64,000 nucleotides of DNA, from assembly GCF_001584185.1 (NCBI RefSeq), contig NZ_CP013234.1:3286001-3350000 (forward strand), given 5' to 3'. The notes below the pieces were generated by a model, which was not told where the DNA came from, did no database searches, and saw only the letters and a list, made by a program, of their open reading frames with translations. Below, one piece after another: positions 1-8,108 of this stretch. The stretch's first letter is position 1; each line of letters opens with the position of its first letter. Origin of the DNA: Collimonas pratensis (GTDB lineage: Bacteria; Pseudomonadota; Gammaproteobacteria; Burkholderiales; Burkholderiaceae_D). A program made the translations under genes and the position numbers.

Positions 1-1
1 C

Positions 2-511
2 ACCGAACTGCTGGCCATCTTGCGCAGCTTTGCCTACGAGCCGATTACCACTTGCTATCTGCAATATGCGAGCAGCACACGGCTGCCGCAACCCTTTTTC
101 GCCCTGCTCGACGATCCGGACAATACGGACGGCGGCGCGGCCTGGGGCCAGTTCGTGTTCGACCGCGGCCAACTCGATCCGGCCCAGGCCGGCTTGCTGG
201 CCGTGGTCATCAGCGCTTCGTCCGCGGCAATCCAGGACGGCCATCAGGCACTGGGCAGCGCGCTGGCAAGCCAGCTTGCCGCCGCCTTCAAACAGCCGCA
301 GCTGGCGCAGCCCTTGTGGACCAAGGTGATTTCAGAGAAACGCGCTACCTTCGCCTGCACCCCGGGCCTGGCGCGGCCGGCCAACGACAGCGGTCTGGAG
401 CGGCTGATGCTGGCCGGCGACTATACCGCCAGCGACTATCCGGCGACCCTGGAATCGGCCGTGCGCAGCGGCCAGCAGGCGGCCAGGGAATTACTGCTGC
501 AGCTGCGCTAG
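2..511 (+). CDS. hpnE: HpnE-like hydroxysqualene dehydroxylase, C-terminal part
   Basis: The reading frame is open from the first base, so the gene starts upstream and only the last 169 codons are visible. The C-terminal stretch LMLAGDYTASDYPATLESAV is the FAD-contacting end motif of the amine-oxidase/phytoene-desaturase-like flavoproteins and matches the HpnE type of squalene synthesis enzyme. HpnE reductively removes the hydroxyl group from hydroxysqualene to give squalene, the precursor of hopanoids. The hpnC and hpnD partners would be expected to the left, outside the window. The N-terminal dinucleotide-binding motif is not visible, so a related FAD oxidoreductase cannot be fully excluded. 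Confidence 0.75.
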   Translation, partial: TELLAILRSFAYEPITTCYLQYASSTRLPQPFFALLDDPDNTDGGAAWGQFVFDRGQLDPAQAGLLAVVISASSAAIQDGHQALGSALASQLAAAFKQPQLAQPLWTKVISEKRATFACTPGLARPANDSGLERLMLAGDYTASDYPATLESAVRSGQQAARELLLQLR

Positions 512-635
512 CGGGCTGTAACGGCCGGGCAGTTGAAAAAGCTTCATGCCAGACATCAATTGAATTGCACTTCAGCCGCATTCTTTTCATCTAATATAGC
601 GGCACACTATAAATATTAGATTTGCGGAGAGCTCC

Positions 636-1766
636 ATGCCTGTCATCACCTGCGTTGAAGATTTTCGTCTGCTGGCCAAAAAACGCGTCCCCAAAGCCTT
701 CTACGACTATGCCGACAGCGGCTCCTACACCGAGAGCACCTATCGCGCCAACAGCAGCGACCTCGCAGCCCTGAAATTGCGCCAGCGGGTCGCCATCAAT
801 GTCGACCAGCGCTCCACCCGCAGCACCATGATCGGTGAAGAGGTGGCGATGCCGGTGGCGATTGCGCCAACCGGGCTGACCGGCATGCAGTGGGCCAACG
901 GCGAAATGCTGGGCGCCATCGCGGCGGAGAAATTCGGCATCCCATTTACCCTGTCGACCATGAGCATCTGCTCCGTCGAAGACGTCGCCAGCGTCACCAC
1001 CAAGCCGTTCTGGTTCCAGCTGTATGTGATGCGCGACCGCGGCTTCATCAAGTCGCTGATCGAACGCGCCAAGGCTGCCAAATGCTCGGCGCTGGTGCTG
1101 ACGCTGGATCTGCAGATCCTCGGGCAGCGCCACAAGGACCTGAAGAACGGCATGTCGGTGCCGCCCAAGATGACCATCGCCAACCTGCTCGACCTAGCCA
1201 CCAAGCCCGGCTGGGCCTTGCGCGCACTGAGCGGCCGCAAGTCCTTCGGCAACCTGGCCGGCCACGTGGCCGGCGCCGACGGCATCATGACCTTGAGCAA
1301 ATGGACCGCCAGCCAATTCGATCCGAGCCTGTGCTGGGACGACATTGCCTGGATCAAGGAGCAATGGGGCGGCAAGCTGATCCTGAAAGGCATCCTCGAC
1401 GTCGAAGACGCGAAGATTGCCGCCACCACCGGCGCCGACGCCATCGTCGTCAGCAATCACGGTGGCCGCCAGCTGGATGGCGCGGTGTCGTCGATTTCAG
1501 CGCTGCCGGCGATTGTCGATGCGGTCGGCGACCAGATCGAAGTCTGGTTCGACGGCGGCATCCGCAGCGGCCAGGATGTCTTGAAAGCGGTGGCGCTGGG
1601 GGCCAAGGGCACCATGATCGGCCGCGCTTTCCTCTACAGCCTGGGCGCTATGGGCGAAGCGGGCGTGACCCGCATGCTGCAGATCCTGCAACAGGAACTG
1701 GATGTCAGCATGGCGCTGACCGGCAGCAAGGACATCAAGGATGTCGGACCGCAGATCCTGAGCTGA
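636..1766 (+). CDS. FMN-dependent alpha-hydroxy-acid dehydrogenase (LldD/MdlB type)
   Basis: This 376-residue protein covers a complete FMN-dependent alpha-hydroxy-acid oxidase/dehydrogenase TIM barrel. Visible landmarks are the flavin-contacting APTGLTG segment near residue 75, the QLYVMRD strand, the active-site lysine in LILKGIL (about K251), the catalytic histidine in SNHGGRQLDGA (about H275) and the phosphate-binding DGGIRSGQD near 306. Family members oxidise L-lactate, mandelate or glycolate and pass electrons to the quinone pool or oxygen. The length suits LldD, but the substrate cannot be read from the sequence. The ATG follows a GGAGAG ribosome-binding site. The gene stands alone between hpnE and the IS remnant. 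Confidence 0.88.
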   Translation: MPVITCVEDFRLLAKKRVPKAFYDYADSGSYTESTYRANSSDLAALKLRQRVAINVDQRSTRSTMIGEEVAMPVAIAPTGLTGMQWANGEMLGAIAAEKFGIPFTLSTMSICSVEDVASVTTKPFWFQLYVMRDRGFIKSLIERAKAAKCSALVLTLDLQILGQRHKDLKNGMSVPPKMTIANLLDLATKPGWALRALSGRKSFGNLAGHVAGADGIMTLSKWTASQFDPSLCWDDIAWIKEQWGGKLILKGILDVEDAKIAATTGADAIVVSNHGGRQLDGAVSSISALPAIVDAVGDQIEVWFDGGIRSGQDVLKAVALGAKGTMIGRAFLYSLGAMGEAGVTRMLQILQQELDVSMALTGSKDIKDVGPQILS

Positions 1767-1924
1767 CGCTAAGAACCTGTAAGCGACCTCGTTACCGTGA
1801 AAACCCGTTGCAGTGAACACGTACCTACCCACTCGCTTAAAAGCAAGTGTAGTGAATGGTGCCAGGCCCGCCCCCTCGTTGTGGCGACTAAACTATGTGC
1901 TGGCGGCCAGTTCCACCCGGCGCG

Positions 1925-2235
1925 CCCGCAACTGCTGCCGCACTAACATCCGGGCATCAACCACGCCCAGCGCTGTGTGCTCGGGCGCGACGGCGTGGTG
2001 GGATGCAGGTACATGCCTCGTTGGCTGTCATGGAGCAACGGGCCGAGCCCCTCAATTTTCTGACCATTAAAATTGAGTTCAGTCGTGTCTTGCAGGCACA
2101 GTGCCACCAGCTCCTTTTGCATGCGCAGCTGCCTCTGCCGCCAGTGCGACGCCATGTCGTTCCACCAATCGACCGAATCATTACCCAGGAAACGATACGT
2201 TGCGATGGTCTCATCCCAACCGTCGACAACAGTAA
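1925..2235 (-). pseudogene. IS4-family (Tn5-like) transposase fragment, decayed
   Basis: On the minus strand a continuous translation reads WDETIATYRFLGNDSVDWW and then LCLQDTTELNFNGQ, ending in RGMYLHPT. This is the N-terminal third of an IS4-type DDE transposase, with the first catalytic aspartate in the QDTTEL segment. After the YLHPT motif the frame is lost, but the next frame still reads LGVVDARM, the expected continuation, so at least one frameshift is present. Upstream of WDE the similarity stops at stop codons. No complete catalytic triad and no terminal inverted repeats are visible. A second fragment of the same family lies at 4387-4619 in the opposite orientation. Confidence 0.75.
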
Positions 2236-2349
2236 ACGCGAAAAATCGAAAGTTTATAAGGGCCGTTGTGCAAATTAGCCAATTAGTTCGATTTCAAGCA
2301 TGGCGAGGGGATTTGTGCAAGGGCATGATAACTAAGCAGGTCTTCGCAA

Positions 2350-3219
2350 TTACTGCATCTTTGCTATCCATTTCAAACAGTCATTCATCCAATGTATATT
2401 GCTTGCAGGATTAATTAACCCAAATCCATGACCACCATTTTTATACAAATACAATTGCGAAGGAATTTTTTTGCGTTGCAACATTTCATAATAAACAATG
2501 CTGTTCTCTACCTTTACAGTATCATCATCCTTAGCATGTACCAGATAGGTTGGCGGAGTATTCGCTGTTACATACAATTCATTTGAAAAATAATCTTTTT
2601 GATCTTGGGTTGGATTATTGCTCAGCAAATTTTGGCGAGTATTTAAACTGACTAAATTATCTTGGAAACTAATAACAGGATATACCAACACCATAAAATC
2701 AGGGCGCAAATTGATATGCTGAGGATTTTCAATTGTATTTATATCGTAATGCGATGCTGCAGTAGCTACTAAATGCCCTCCTGCCGAAAAACCCATGGTT
2801 CCAATCTGATCTGGATTGATATTCCAGCGATACGCATTTTGCCGCACATATAATATTGCTTGTTGCAAATCCTGCAATGGAGTTATTTCTTTATGAGTCA
2901 TCACATTATCGCTAGGTAGGCGAAATTTCAACGCAAAAGCGGTTATACCTGCTTCGCTTAGTTCTTTTGCTACAGCCAACCCTTCATGCGAAAAGGCGCT
3001 TACTCCGTATCCACCACCCGGGCATACAATAACAGCCTTGCCTGAAGCAATATTTTTAGCTGGAAAAATGGCAATACTACCAACAGTTATATTATTTATT
3101 ACTAGTACATCATTTGCCCACGGAGCTTTTTCTTCTCGTTCTGTGGCAAGTAATCCAGGTATTAGGTTGTAATTTGGCTTTACTTGCAAGAGTATTACTT
3201 CATTTTCCTGTTTTTTCAT
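2350..3219 (-). CDS. Alpha/beta hydrolase (acetyl-esterase / BD-FAE-like)
   Basis: This 289-residue alpha/beta hydrolase has an oxyanion-type CPGGGYG motif near residue 87, the nucleophile elbow GFSAGGH (about S145), an acid in the HAKDDD segment near 230 and the catalytic histidine in GGHGFGL (about H264). These features fit small esterases related to acetyl-xylan esterase and BD-FAE. No signal peptide is seen, so it is probably cytosolic. The gene is strikingly AT-rich against its GC-rich surroundings, with many AAA, AAT and ATT codons. Together with the neighbouring O-methyltransferase and the flanking transposase remnants this points to recent horizontal transfer. The natural substrate is unknown. 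Confidence 0.82.
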   Translation of the reverse strand: MKKQENEVILLQVKPNYNLIPGLLATEREEKAPWANDVLVINNITVGSIAIFPAKNIASGKAVIVCPGGGYGVSAFSHEGLAVAKELSEAGITAFALKFRLPSDNVMTHKEITPLQDLQQAILYVRQNAYRWNINPDQIGTMGFSAGGHLVATAASHYDINTIENPQHINLRPDFMVLVYPVISFQDNLVSLNTRQNLLSNNPTQDQKDYFSNELYVTANTPPTYLVHAKDDDTVKVENSIVYYEMLQRKKIPSQLYLYKNGGHGFGLINPASNIHWMNDCLKWIAKMQ

Positions 3220-3275
3220 AATATTTAGATTTTAAATTTACCTTGTGAGAGATTTACACAGAACCAGAGCGATTT

Positions 3276-3920
3276 TTAATTCTTGATCGCTATAGTTAAT
3301 CCATCATCTGTTGGCAAGATGACACTGGTAAAGCGAGCGGAATCGCTAATTTGCTTGTTAAATTCTCTCATGGCACCGACTATTTTTTCTTTATCCCCAT
3401 TTATAGCAGGATCGTAAACCTGTCCAAAAAGAAAAGTATTGTCGGCAATAATTAATCCATTTTTCCGGAGCAATCGGGATGCTTGCTCAAGGTAGTAAGG
3501 ATATGCCGATTTATTTGCATCTATAAAGATAGCATCGAAACTTGAGTCAAAATTTTGTAAAATTTCTTTAGCATCTCCTTTGAGGAGATTAATTTTTTTA
3601 CCTTCTGTTATGCTGTCAAAATTCTGTTTAGCTATTAAATAGTGTTCCTCAGATTTTTCTATACACACTAATTTTCCATCATCAGGTAAAGCACGTGCTA
3701 TCCATGTGGCTGAATAACCGCCCAATGTTCCGATTTCCAGAACAGTTTTGGCATTAATCATTTTCAACAAAACATGAATAATTTTTCCCTCCATTGGAGC
3801 AATCTGTATAAATTGAGATTGCTCATTGACAGAAATTCTAATTGTATGCAATGTGTCATCTTCTCGTGCATATAAAGATTCCACATAAGATTCACCTGCA
3901 GTTTGGATTTTTCTAGACAA
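3276..3920 (-). CDS. Class I SAM-dependent O-methyltransferase (CCoAMT/COMT type)
   Basis: This 214-residue protein has the layout of the cation-dependent O-methyltransferases. The SAM-binding motif VLEIGTLGGYSATW lies near residues 60-72, an acidic residue in VCIEKSE follows about 25 residues later, and the metal-binding FIDANKSAYPYYL segment lies near 132-145 with IADNTFLFGQV after it. Such enzymes methylate catechol-like hydroxyls on small molecules. It lies 56 bases upstream of the hydrolase on the same strand, so the two probably form a transcription unit. It is equally AT-rich and probably arrived on the same DNA. The substrate is not known. Confidence 0.85.
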   Translation of the reverse strand: MSRKIQTAGESYVESLYAREDDTLHTIRISVNEQSQFIQIAPMEGKIIHVLLKMINAKTVLEIGTLGGYSATWIARALPDDGKLVCIEKSEEHYLIAKQNFDSITEGKKINLLKGDAKEILQNFDSSFDAIFIDANKSAYPYYLEQASRLLRKNGLIIADNTFLFGQVYDPAINGDKEKIVGAMREFNKQISDSARFTSVILPTDDGLTIAIKN

Positions 3921-3960
3921 GACAGCCTCTTTTAAATAATAAAGTTTTCGGAGGCACTCA

Positions 3961-4130
3961 GTTAGCTTGGTGAAAACGCCGACGATAATCTGTGAGGGAT
4001 AACGCCGAGTCTTTTGATGAACGTGCGAAATTGCGCTCGGACCGCCGAAGCCGCATCAATTCGCGACCCTTTTCAGGGGATTGGTAGTATCTTCCGGCAT
4101 ACGCCGGGCGACCTCGATTCCTACAGACTC
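3961..4130 (-). pseudogene. Remnant of an AraC/GlxA-family regulator C-terminus
   Basis: On the minus strand one frame reads ESVGIEVARRMPEDTTNPLK and then RVAN, matching the start of the AraC-type second helix-turn-helix (as in ELARRLLEETxLPLxRVA). A neighbouring frame then reads RAQFRTFIKRLGVIPHRLSS, matching the usual RRAFxRRLGVxPxxYRxRF end. The two halves are in different frames with a stop between them, so the gene is broken, and the ligand-binding part is absent. The fragment sits just upstream of the O-methyltransferase. It may be debris of a regulator from the original locus or of the transferred DNA. Confidence 0.55.
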
Positions 4131-4386
4131 TACCTAATTGGCAAGCGTTGCCTGAATTTCTTGCTTTCGCATATTTACCATTAAGCAACCATTCTTTTGC
4201 AAAGATAAGTGCGTCGGAGCAGACTGAACCGAGTCAGCTGACAATGACCCACTCAGGCCGTGCAAAAAACACTGCCGGATTTCATTATAAAAGAATGTCT
4301 TTTAACCGAAATAATATCAATGATTCATTTTCGGCCAATAATGCAACTATATAAGCCACCCCTGTAAAACACATCGTGCATTAAGC

Positions 4387-4619
4387 TACGAAGCGCAGCG
4401 TGGCATGTACCTGATACCACCTATGCGGTTACGCACAGGCGCGAGATGCTGGAGGGGGAAGGGGGCGGCGCGCATGATGCGCACCTGATGCGGCTGGGCC
4501 GAGCCTGCCCCAGCCTGGACGCCGATTTGCTCTTCGATCCGGACGAAATTCAAGCTACCTACCTGTTGCGAGACAAAGTACCGCCGGCCAAGCCAAGGCT
4601 CGACGAAGAGATGAGTTAG
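4387..4619 (+). pseudogene. IS4-family transposase remnant with internal deletion
   Basis: The plus strand reads YEAQRGMYL, then after a one-base frameshift TYAVTHRREML, and finally HLMRLGRACPSLDADLLFDP followed by DEIQATYLL and a stop at 4617-4619. The first part matches the middle of an IS4-type transposase and the last part matches its extreme C-terminus, so most of the catalytic domain between them has been deleted. Its stop codon overlaps the stop of the convergent ankyrin gene. The family is the same as the fragment at 1925-2235, but this copy points the other way. The two fragments bracket the AT-rich hydrolase/methyltransferase segment. Confidence 0.72.
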
Positions 4620-5296
4620 AGCTTGCCGGCTTTCTGCAGGCGTTGCGCCAAGCCGTCGGCGATGTCGTTGTGATCGAATTTCTTAGCCAGGTCGATCGCA
4701 TTCATGCCGACATCGTTTTTCAGGGTAACGTCGGCGCCGCTGTCGAGCAGCAGTTTGACCGTCAGGATCTTGCCGGCGCGTGCCGCCATCATGATCGGTG
4801 TCGTATTGTTGGGCGAACCGGCGTCGATATACGCGGAGGCGTCCAGCAGCATCTGCACGATCTCATCGTTACCGATCGCCGCCGCGTAATGCAGCGCCGT
4901 CCAGCCGGTGTTGTTCGGCTCGGCTTCCTTCTCCAGCAAGGCCTTCACCATCGGCACGTCGCCCTTATAGGAGGCGATCATCAGCGCGGTATCGCCGTTG
5001 CGGGCGCGGATGTTGAGGTCGACACCCTTTGCATTCAATAAAACATTGAAGACCTTCTTCGATTCCTCGCGCACAGCCACCATCAAGCCGGTTTCGCCGC
5101 GCTCTTTTTGTATCAGATTGGGACTGACGCCGGCCGCCAGCAGCGCCTTCATGCTGCGCTCGTCATCCATCTTGGCGGCCTTGAAAAAATCGTCGCTGTT
5201 GTTAGCCCAGGCGGCCGACGGCAGCCATGCCAGCGCCGCCAGCAGCAACAGCAGAGCGGAAAAACCAGAACGGCTGCGCGTGTGCAATTTAAACAT
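4616..5296 (-). CDS. Periplasmic ankyrin-repeat protein
   Basis: This 226-residue protein starts with a signal peptide: a basic n-region, a run of leucines and alanines at about residues 13-27, and a likely cleavage after AAWA near residue 31. Four to five ankyrin repeats follow, with clear consensus segments such as GETGLMVAV, GDTALMIAS, GWTALHYAA and TTPIMMAAR. Ankyrin repeats bind proteins, and the signal peptide places this one in the periplasm. Its start codon overlaps the end of tatD by 8 bases, suggesting translational coupling. The partner protein is unknown. Its stop overlaps the stop of the transposase remnant on the other strand. Confidence 0.85.
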   Translation of the reverse strand: MFKLHTRSRSGFSALLLLLAALAWLPSAAWANNSDDFFKAAKMDDERSMKALLAAGVSPNLIQKERGETGLMVAVREESKKVFNVLLNAKGVDLNIRARNGDTALMIASYKGDVPMVKALLEKEAEPNNTGWTALHYAAAIGNDEIVQMLLDASAYIDAGSPNNTTPIMMAARAGKILTVKLLLDSGADVTLKNDVGMNAIDLAKKFDHNDIADGLAQRLQKAGKL

Positions 5297-6083
5297 GAGC
5301 CTGATCCTTTGCCAGTTTGAACAAATTGAAAAAATTATCCGTGGTCCGCTGCGCCACTTCGGCCGCCGTCACCCCCTTCAGGTTGGCCAGGAATTCGCCG
5401 ACATGCATGACCCAGCCAGGCTCGTTCATCTTGCCGCGATGCGGCACCGGCGCCAGGTAGGGCGAATCGGTTTCGATCAGGGTACTGCTCAGGGGCACGG
5501 CCAGCGCCACCGCCTGCAGCTCCTTGGCGCTCTTGAAGGTGACGATGCCGGAAAAGGAAATATAGAAACCCATGGCGATCGCCGCTTCGGCCACCGCCAG
5601 CGATTCGGTAAAGCAATGCATGACGCCGCCGGCACCGCCGGCATTGGTGCCCGCGCCCTCTTCCTGCATGATGCGGATGGTGTCTTCCGAGGCGGCACGG
5701 GTATGGATGATCAGCGGTTTGCCGGTCGCGCGGGAAGCGCGGATATGGCGGCGGAAGCGCTCGCGCTGCCATTCCAGGTCGCCCTGCAAGCGGTAATAGT
5801 CGAGGCCGGTTTCGCCGATGGCGATGATCTTCGGATGGTCAGACAGGCGGATCAAGTCGTCGACGCTGGGTTCCGGCGTATCTTCATAGTCGGGGTGGAC
5901 ACCGACCGAGGCAAAGATGTGCGGATAGGTCTCGGCCAGCGCCAGCACCTGCGGGAAATCCGGCAGATCGACCGATACGCACAGCGCGTGGGTCACCTGG
6001 TTTTGCGCCATCTTGGCGAGGATTTCCGGCATCCTGGCGGACAGCTCCGGAAAATTGATATGGCAGTGGGAATCGATATACAT
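5289..6083 (-). CDS. tatD: TatD-family metal-dependent deoxyribonuclease
   Basis: Starting at the ATG of MYIDSHCHINF gives 264 residues, the normal length for TatD-type hydrolases. A longer frame upstream runs into the palindromic repeat and is not favoured. Metal ligands are visible: H6 and H8 in the DSHCH motif, glutamate in GETGLDYY near residue 97, histidines in LIIHTRAA and VMHCFTES, and aspartate in ETDSPYLAPVPHRG. TatD enzymes are cytoplasmic 3'-5' DNA exonucleases linked to DNA repair and turnover. The 3' end overlaps the ankyrin gene by 8 bases. The paralogues YcfH and YjjV look similar, so the exact subgroup is not settled. Confidence 0.9.
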   Translation of the reverse strand: MYIDSHCHINFPELSARMPEILAKMAQNQVTHALCVSVDLPDFPQVLALAETYPHIFASVGVHPDYEDTPEPSVDDLIRLSDHPKIIAIGETGLDYYRLQGDLEWQRERFRRHIRASRATGKPLIIHTRAASEDTIRIMQEEGAGTNAGGAGGVMHCFTESLAVAEAAIAMGFYISFSGIVTFKSAKELQAVALAVPLSSTLIETDSPYLAPVPHRGKMNEPGWVMHVGEFLANLKGVTAAEVAQRTTDNFFNLFKLAKDQAHV

Positions 6084-6127
6084 AGACAGGATTATATCGC
6101 TTGCGGACAAGCCTCGGCGGCATGCAT

Positions 6128-6206
6128 GTAGGGTCGGCACGTTTTTGTGCCCACGCGCTAACGGACCAAAGCGTGCATCCCGCGTGGGCACGGGTGCCCA
6201 CCCTAC
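6128..6206. repeat. Palindromic dispersed repeat (GTAGGGTGGGCAC type), copy 1
   Basis: The 79-base element begins GTAGGGTCGGCAC and ends GTGCCCACCCTAC, which are inverted repeats with one mismatch in 13. An inner pair, GTGCCCACGCG and CGCGTGGGCAC, forms a second stem. It ends 2 bases before the last base of the rph stop codon. A close relative lies at 6976-7096 on the other side of rph. The structure resembles REP/BIME-type elements. Confidence 0.75.
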
Positions 6207-6208
6207 AT

Positions 6209-6943
6209 TTATTCAGCCAGGCCCAAAGCCTGCTTCTGCAACTGGATCAGCTCGCCGATGCCGCCTTGCGCCAGGTCCAGCAGGCTGTTCAGGGTCGGAC
6301 GGTCGAAAGCCACGCCTTCCGCCGTGCCTTGCACTTCGATGAAATGGCCGGTATCGGTCATCACCACGTTCATGTCGGTATCGCAGCCCGAATCTTCGAC
6401 ATAGTCCAGGTCCAGCACTGGCGTGCCTTGATAGACACCGACCGAAATCGCGGCGACAAAGTGCTTGAGCGGGATCGCGGCAATCGCCTTGCTTTCCAGC
6501 AGCTGCGTGAAAGCATCGTAGGCGGCGACCATGGCGCCGGTGATGGCCGCAGTGCGGGTGCCGCCATCGGCCTGGATCACGTCGCAGTCCAGGTGCAGGG
6601 TGCGTTCGCCGAAAGCCTGCAGGTCGAAAGCGGCACGCAAGGAACGCCCGATCAGACGCTGGATTTCCTGGGTGCGGCCGGATTGCTTGCCGCGCGCCGC
6701 TTCGCGGTCCATGCGGGTATTGGTGGAGCGTGGCAGCATGCCGTATTCCGCGGTCAGCCAGCCCTGTCCTTTGCCCTTCAGGAAGCCGGGAACCTTCTCT
6801 TCCAGGCTGGCGGTGCAGATCACTTTGGTGTCGCCGAACTCGACCAGCGCCGAACCTTCGGCGTGCTTGGTGTAGTTGCGGGTCAGGCGCACGGTGCGCA
6901 AGGCATCGGCGGCACGGCCGCTAGGACGGGTAATAGTAGGCAT
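6209..6943 (-). CDS. rph: Ribonuclease PH
   Basis: RNase PH is a phosphorolytic 3'-5' exoribonuclease that trims tRNA 3' ends. The 244-residue product covers the whole family: [11 protein letters not shown] at the start, the [10 protein letters not shown] segment near residue 70, the RNA-binding [15 protein letters not shown] stretch, and the phosphate-binding [11 protein letters not shown] near residue 125. The ATG at 6943 is preferred because AAGAAATGAG lies just upstream; a TTG two codons earlier is an alternative. The gene is flanked on both sides by the GTAGGGTGGGCAC palindromes, which separates it from tatD and from the phosphatase gene. Confidence 0.95.
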   Translation of the reverse strand: MPTITRPSGRAADALRTVRLTRNYTKHAEGSALVEFGDTKVICTASLEEKVPGFLKGKGQGWLTAEYGMLPRSTNTRMDREAARGKQSGRTQEIQRLIGRSLRAAFDLQAFGERTLHLDCDVIQADGGTRTAAITGAMVAAYDAFTQLLESKAIAAIPLKHFVAAISVGVYQGTPVLDLDYVEDSGCDTDMNVVMTDTGHFIEVQGTAEGVAFDRPTLNSLLDLAQGGIGELIQLQKQALGLAE

Positions 6944-6975
6944 GTTCAACTCATTTCTTAAAATTCAAACGTTTC

Positions 6976-7096
6976 GTAGGGTGGGCACCCGTGCCCACGC
7001 GTGACCGCGATAACCGGAGTACACACCTGGGTGGCACCGGCGCGGCATGTACATGGCGTGACTTCACGCGTGTGCACAAAGGCGTGCCCACCCTAC
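6976..7096. repeat. Palindromic dispersed repeat (GTAGGGTGGGCAC type), copy 2
   Basis: The 121-base element is bounded by a perfect 13-base inverted repeat, GTAGGGTGGGCAC and GTGCCCACCCTAC. Inside are further partial repeats such as CGTGCCCACGCGT and ACGCGTGTGCAC. It is longer than copy 1 but shares both ends. It fills the gap between the rph start and the end of the phosphatase gene. Confidence 0.75.
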
Positions 7097-7115
7097 CCAA
7101 TATCCGGCCATGGTA

Positions 7116-8030
7116 TTAGATATTTTTCTCAATAGCGCCGCGGATCTCCGCAATCGCCTGTTCAATGTCGGCATCGCTGAAGCCATCCGGCGCATCCACC
7201 GCGCCCAGCCGCGGCGCCTGGATGGTGGTGGTCAGGCTGCCGATCGGCAGCGTGTGCGTGACGATAGAGCTGGAAGGATCGTCAATATTCGGATCGCTGC
7301 CCCAGGCCATTGCCAAAGCGGTAATATTATCGCTGGTTTTGCCGGCAATCCCTAGCGCATTGTTCACCAGCTCCGGCACCGCACGGACGATGGTGCTGGT
7401 TTGCAGGCGCTGCGCCAGCAGGTGGTCCGGCAGCATCGACCACAAGCCGTCCGAGCACAGCAGCATGACGTCGCCGGCCTGCAGGCTGACGCGGCGCGAC
7501 AGTTCGACGATCGGCATGTTGGTGGCGCCGAGGCAGTTGAACAGCTTGTTGCGGTCAGGGTGGGTGGCGCGCTCCGAAGGATCGGCCTTGCCCTGGGCGA
7601 TCAGGCTTTCGATGCGCGAGTGGTCGCGCGTGCGCGCCAGGATCTGGCCATTGCGCATCCAATACAGGCGCGAATCGCCGCAATGCGCCCAGAACGCGCT
7701 GTTGTGCTGGATCAGGCAGGCCACCACCGTGGTGCGTGGCGTTTCCGGCAGCTTGTGCACTTCGCGGTAGCGATGGATTTCCATGTGCGCGGCATAGAAA
7801 CTGTCTTCCAGGAAGCGCTCCGGCTTCTTGATATACGGCTGGGCATTCTTCTGGAACAGCGAACCGATGGTTTGCATCGCGATGTTGGCGGCGATCTCGC
7901 CGTGCAGGTGGCCGCCCATGCCGTCGGTCAGCAATAGCAGCAAAGCGTCACGCGTGAAGCTATACCCCATCCGGTCCTGATTGACCTTGCGGCCACCGAT
8001 ATGGCTCTCTTGATAAACAGAAAATCGCAT
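7116..8030 (-). CDS. PP2C-family serine/threonine protein phosphatase
   Basis: This 304-residue protein carries the PP2C motif set: KVNQDRMG near residue 15, the metal-binding DGMGGHLHGE near 36, TTVVACL, AHCGDSRLYW near 115, LLCSDGLWSM near 193 and the metal ligand in SDNITALAM near 235. It is a cytosolic Mg/Mn-dependent phosphatase that should remove phosphate from Ser/Thr residues. The gene starts about 80 bases downstream of the kinase gene on the same strand, so the pair probably works as a writer/eraser module. The last 50 residues form an extra tail after the catalytic core. Confidence 0.9.
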   Translation of the reverse strand: MRFSVYQESHIGGRKVNQDRMGYSFTRDALLLLLTDGMGGHLHGEIAANIAMQTIGSLFQKNAQPYIKKPERFLEDSFYAAHMEIHRYREVHKLPETPRTTVVACLIQHNSAFWAHCGDSRLYWMRNGQILARTRDHSRIESLIAQGKADPSERATHPDRNKLFNCLGATNMPIVELSRRVSLQAGDVMLLCSDGLWSMLPDHLLAQRLQTSTIVRAVPELVNNALGIAGKTSDNITALAMAWGSDPNIDDPSSSIVTHTLPIGSLTTTIQAPRLGAVDAPDGFSDADIEQAIAEIRGAIEKNI

Positions 8031-8108
8031 GACTTCTCTATATGGTGTTCTTACTAAGAATAAGGCTAAAACACGGCCGGCGCGGACGCGATGCGCCCAG
8101 CCAGCAGG

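Noticed and set aside
4148..4354. Short AT-rich open frame (68 codons) near the IS relic
   Set aside because: No ribosome-binding site, no recognisable domain, and it lies in debris between broken genes.
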